NCBI RefSeq assembly: GCF_000208745.1
Contig: NC_030857.1
Location: 15,814,955 to 15,878,954, forward strand
DNA: 64,000 bases
Direction: 5' to 3'
Source: Theobroma cacao
Taxonomy: Eukaryota; Streptophyta; Magnoliopsida; Malvales; Malvaceae
A model generated the notes under the pieces. That model was not told where the DNA came from, searched no databases, and saw nothing but the letters and a program-made list of their open reading frames with translations. Numbering within the stretch: the first letter of the stretch is position 1; every line of letters begins with the position of its first letter. The translations under genes were made by a program, and so were the position numbers. This document shows, in pieces, positions 61,000-64,000 of the stretch.

Positions 61000-62445
61000 A
61001 AAATTAGTTGATTTCCCACCTGTAGCCAAACCAATTGGTTGCAAATGGATTTTTAAAAGAAAATTTAGTTTTGATGGTGTTATTGATAAATACAAAGGTA
61101 GATTAGTTGCAAAGGGTTTTACTCAAAAACAAAATATTGACTATTTTGATACTTTTACTCCAGTACCAAGAATTTCATATATTCGTGTTTTATTTGCCTT
61201 AGCTTCAATTTACAAACTTGTTGTTTATCAAATGGATGTTAAAACCGTTTTTTCAAAATTGTGATTTAGAAGAAGAAATTTATATGATGCAACCTGAGGG
61301 ATGTGTTATTCTTGGTCAAGAAAACAAAGTTTGTAAATTGACTAAATCATTATATGGCTTGAAACAAGCACCAAAACAATGGCATGAAAAATTTGATTAA
61401 GTTCTTATTAGTAATGGATTTTCTATTGTTGGAATTGATGAATGTGTGTACACAAAAACTGTTGATAGTGAATATGTGATTATTAACTTATATGTTGATG
61501 ATATGTTTATTTTTGGTACAAGCATTGATGTGATCAACAAAACAAAATATTTCTTGGCTTCTAAATTTGATATGAAAGATATGGGGAAAGCCAATGTTAT
61601 TTTGGGTATTAAAATCATAAAATGTGATAGTGGCTTAATGCTAACACAATAGCATTATGTTGAGAGGCTACTTAAAAGGTTTGAACATTTTACTGTCACA
61701 TCTGTGAGTACTCCTTATAATAATAATATCCAATTAAAGAAAAATAGTGGTGACAGTATAGCTCAGTCTAAGTATACACAGATTATTAGGAGTCTGATGC
61801 ATTTGATAAATTATACTTGACCTGATATAGCTTATGTTGTGTGTAGACTGAATAGATATACACAAAGTCTTAATCCAAATCGTTGGACTACCTTGAACAG
61901 AGTGATGTAATATTTGAAAGGTACCATAAACTATGGTATTTTATATAATGAATTTTTTGTTGTATTAGAAAGATACAATGATGCTAACTAGATCTCAAAT
62001 TTATATGAGACAAAATCCACAAGTAGTTATATATTTACCCTTGGTAGGGGTGTTGTAACTTGAAAATCAACTAAACAAACAATAATCGCTAAATCTACAA
62101 TGGAGTCAGAATTTGTAACTTTAGAGTTCGTTGGCAATGAGGCTGAGAAACCTCTTAACAGATATTCCGTTGGGAATGAAACCAACACTTTCTGTGTCTA
62201 TGCATTGTGATTGTCAAGCGGCAATAGCCATTGCAAAGAATAAAACTTTCAGTGGCAAAAATAGACATATTCGTTTGAGACATGATGTAGTAAAGCAACT
62301 ACTTAGAGATGGAATTATATCCATTAATTATGTGAAGTCAGAGCTGAATTTAGCAGATCCCTTAACTAAATCCCTAGGAAGAAAATTGATTAATAATACA
62401 TCGAAGGGAATGGGACTTAAGCCAATTGAGGAAATCAACAAATAA
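61000..62445 (+). pseudogene. copia reverse transcriptase and RNase H, broken (second element)
   Basis: The reverse transcriptase region shows GCKWIFKRKF near 61038, KGFTQKQNIDYFDTF near 61117, LYGLKQAP near 61353 and the YVDD motif near 61493-61505. Frame changes and stops occur at about 61250 and 61398. RNase H can be read from about 62090 to 62445, with the terminal NLADPLTKSL near 62349. No autonomous activity is possible. Confidence 0.82.
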
Positions 62446-63004
62446 TGGTAACCTAACTTATGTGATTAGAGATGCCATGAATTAGGTTCATATGAGTAAT
62501 AACAAGTTATTTGTTGATAAATCAATGCATTATTAAAATTATTGTCCCTCATATGATATATGAATAGTGCAAAACTGCTATGCAAGAGAGGTTGAGTTAA
62601 ACTCTTAATGAATTTCATATCCCTTATGGTTGGTGTATTAAACTACAGTATACACTTGATGGAATCAACTTATATAAGTGTAGAGTGGGGCTGTTCCTAC
62701 AAAAATTGTGGCAAATTCTCTAAAGCAGTTATGAATAACCAAGCACGCGCATGGCCTATCCGCGCAAAATTGCGTTGAACAACATAAATTGTAGGGGTGT
62801 AATGTGATTGATGAAAACTATGTTTCACATAAAGAATTTTTAGTTCATATAAGTTATAAACTTAACCAAAATTCTGTGGTTTATGTTTCATTTTCTCTAG
62901 AGCTAGTTCATAGCTTGAAAAGCATCAGTCACGATGCATTACACTCAAATGAAATTTGACTCAGCAAAAACTTCCTATAAAACCTTATAAAATATGTGGA
63001 GAAT

Positions 63005-63942
63005 TGTTGAAAAATAATGTATTTCATAAGGTTCAAACATCTCACATTGCCAAAGTACAAGAGAGGTGAGTGCCTTATATATGAAAACCCATTATAGGCT
63101 TGTTGCAAGCAAGAAAAAAGGAGTGGACTCACGCGCACACGAGATTGGCCTAGGCCTTGAGAAAATGTAAATTCTCTCCTCTGTGCGTGAATACGCACGT
63201 GAGCTAAGCCTAAGTAAACTTTTGTAACTTGGCTTTATTTTTTCTTCTCAACCAGTAGTAGTTGAAATAATCTTAATGGCTAAATCTTTTAACCTTATTT
63301 GACTTAGTCTTAAACATCCAGAATATTTTCTAAGAACATCCAAAATATTTCTTGAGTCTGTTGCCTATTGCCTGATTTCTTCAACATCCAAAATATTTTA
63401 TTGGCTTATATTTCTTAAATATTATCTAACTTGATATTTTATTTGACTCAACTTAGTTTGTTGCCTGTTACCTGATTTGTTAAACATGTAAAATATTTTG
63501 TTGGATGATATTCCTTAGACATTATATATTTTATTTGACTCAGATTCTTGATTTACTTTGATTTTATTCTAATTTTATATTGATTTTCTATACATTAACT
63601 TTTTGCTTTGCCAATAAATACAGCTTGCCTACCTCACTAAGAAACACACCAATCCTCTCATCTTCTCTAAAGCTTTCTTTGCGTACATTTTTTCTATTTT
63701 CCTTCCTTTTCTACTGGGTTTTGATTTTTCAAGAAAATTTTTCTGTTGTTCTTACTATCTTTTAATTTGCAAACTATAAAGAAGAGTCTGTTGAATCTTG
63801 AAGGATAACCGTTACAGTCCTTTTGCACTGAGTTTTACACTCTGAAGGGGCATAAATTATCCTTAAGGATCGTGATACCACACCTTAGACTTGTTACTAT
63901 TTTACTTGCTTTATTATTTTTTTAATTTTTTCTCAGTTTATT
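63005..63942 (+). repeat. Right LTR of the second copia element
   Basis: Starts TGTTGAAAAA after a weak purine stretch (ATGTGGAGAA) and follows the left LTR to TTTCTCAGTTTATT. There it passes directly into the 36-bp flanking repeat. Confidence 0.7.
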
Positions 63943-63975
63943 AAGGTTACGCAAATGCTTCAGATTATCAAACTT
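63940..63975 (+). repeat. 36-bp direct repeat flanking the second copia element (right)
   Basis: Matches 57491-57526 with one mismatch. It starts where the right LTR breaks off. Confidence 0.9.
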
Positions 63976-64000
63976 TGATCCAAACACATTGCATTTTGGA

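Larger units (their letters stand above)
57526..63942 (+). mobile_element. Second Ty1/copia element, decayed
   Basis: A plus-strand element of about 6.4 kb. LTR-like copies lie at about 57526-58484 and 63005-63942; both start TGTTGAAAAA and align by eye, including GAAAACCCATTATAGGCTTG. The order inside is gag, protease, integrase, reverse transcriptase, RNase H, as in copia. All domains carry stops or frame breaks. The right LTR seems to lack the last few bases (TATAACA) seen on the left. I found no convincing primer-binding site and no ordinary 5-bp target duplication. Instead a 36-bp direct repeat flanks it. Compared with the first element it is shorter, has no extra ORF and is more decayed. 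Confidence 0.85.

Noticed and set aside
1..64000. CRISPR array, operon-type organisation or prokaryotic features
   Set aside because: Direct repeats present are microsatellites, LTRs or local duplications. All genes are eukaryotic with introns or plant-type families.

Overview
The window is nuclear DNA of a eudicot plant. The evidence is intron-rich genes with GT-AG splicing, a cellulose synthase of the CESA6 clade, an EC1 egg-cell gene, a phytocyanin, a family-1 UDP-glycosyltransferase, a tRNA-Tyr with an intron, AT-rich intergenic DNA and Ty1/copia elements. I cannot name the species from the sequence alone.

Layout. 1-9.5 kb is a small-gene region. It holds a UGT73-like glycosyltransferase (+) broken by one extra T, a two-exon early-nodulin-like phytocyanin (+), a decayed EC1-like copy (-), an intact EC1 gene (-) and a tRNA-Tyr gene (+). 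Two LINE 3' ends and two repeat fragments lie among them. 9.5-23 kb is a gene-poor AT-rich stretch with a 515-bp foldback element, two tandem duplications and an ORF-less, promoter-like island near 13.5-14.3 kb. 23.5-30.5 kb is a complete 14-exon CESA6-type gene (+), 1091 residues, with one GC-AG intron. 31.25-40.8 kb is a complete 14-exon gene on the minus strand, convergent with CESA. It would encode a 2423-residue, mostly acidic and probably disordered protein. That protein has a SAP-like N-terminus, a KVRF motif, repeated RRSxR motifs and three tandem copies of a two-exon module. 43.56-57.09 kb is a Ty1/copia element (-) with 1.07-kb LTRs, a 5-bp target duplication (AAGCA), an initiator-Met primer site and an extra ORF after pol. 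A 3.44-kb solo LTR with its own target duplication (CTTCC) sits inside that extra ORF. 57.5-63.95 kb is a second, decayed copia element (+), flanked by an unusual 36-bp direct repeat.

How the parts relate. The host genes are functionally unrelated: cell-wall synthesis, gamete fusion, small-molecule glycosylation, an extracellular cupredoxin, a tRNA and a likely nuclear protein. They do not form a pathway. Most of the right third is nested transposon DNA.

The most interesting item is the 31.25-40.8 kb gene. I built its 14-exon model by hand. Every splice site has GT/AG and the frame closes exactly. Every intron after the first is phase 1, which explains how exon pairs could be duplicated without breaking the frame. 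A perfect E2F consensus lies about 200 bp upstream of its start codon. I do not recognise a characterised family; a Ki-67-like scaffold role is only a hypothesis.
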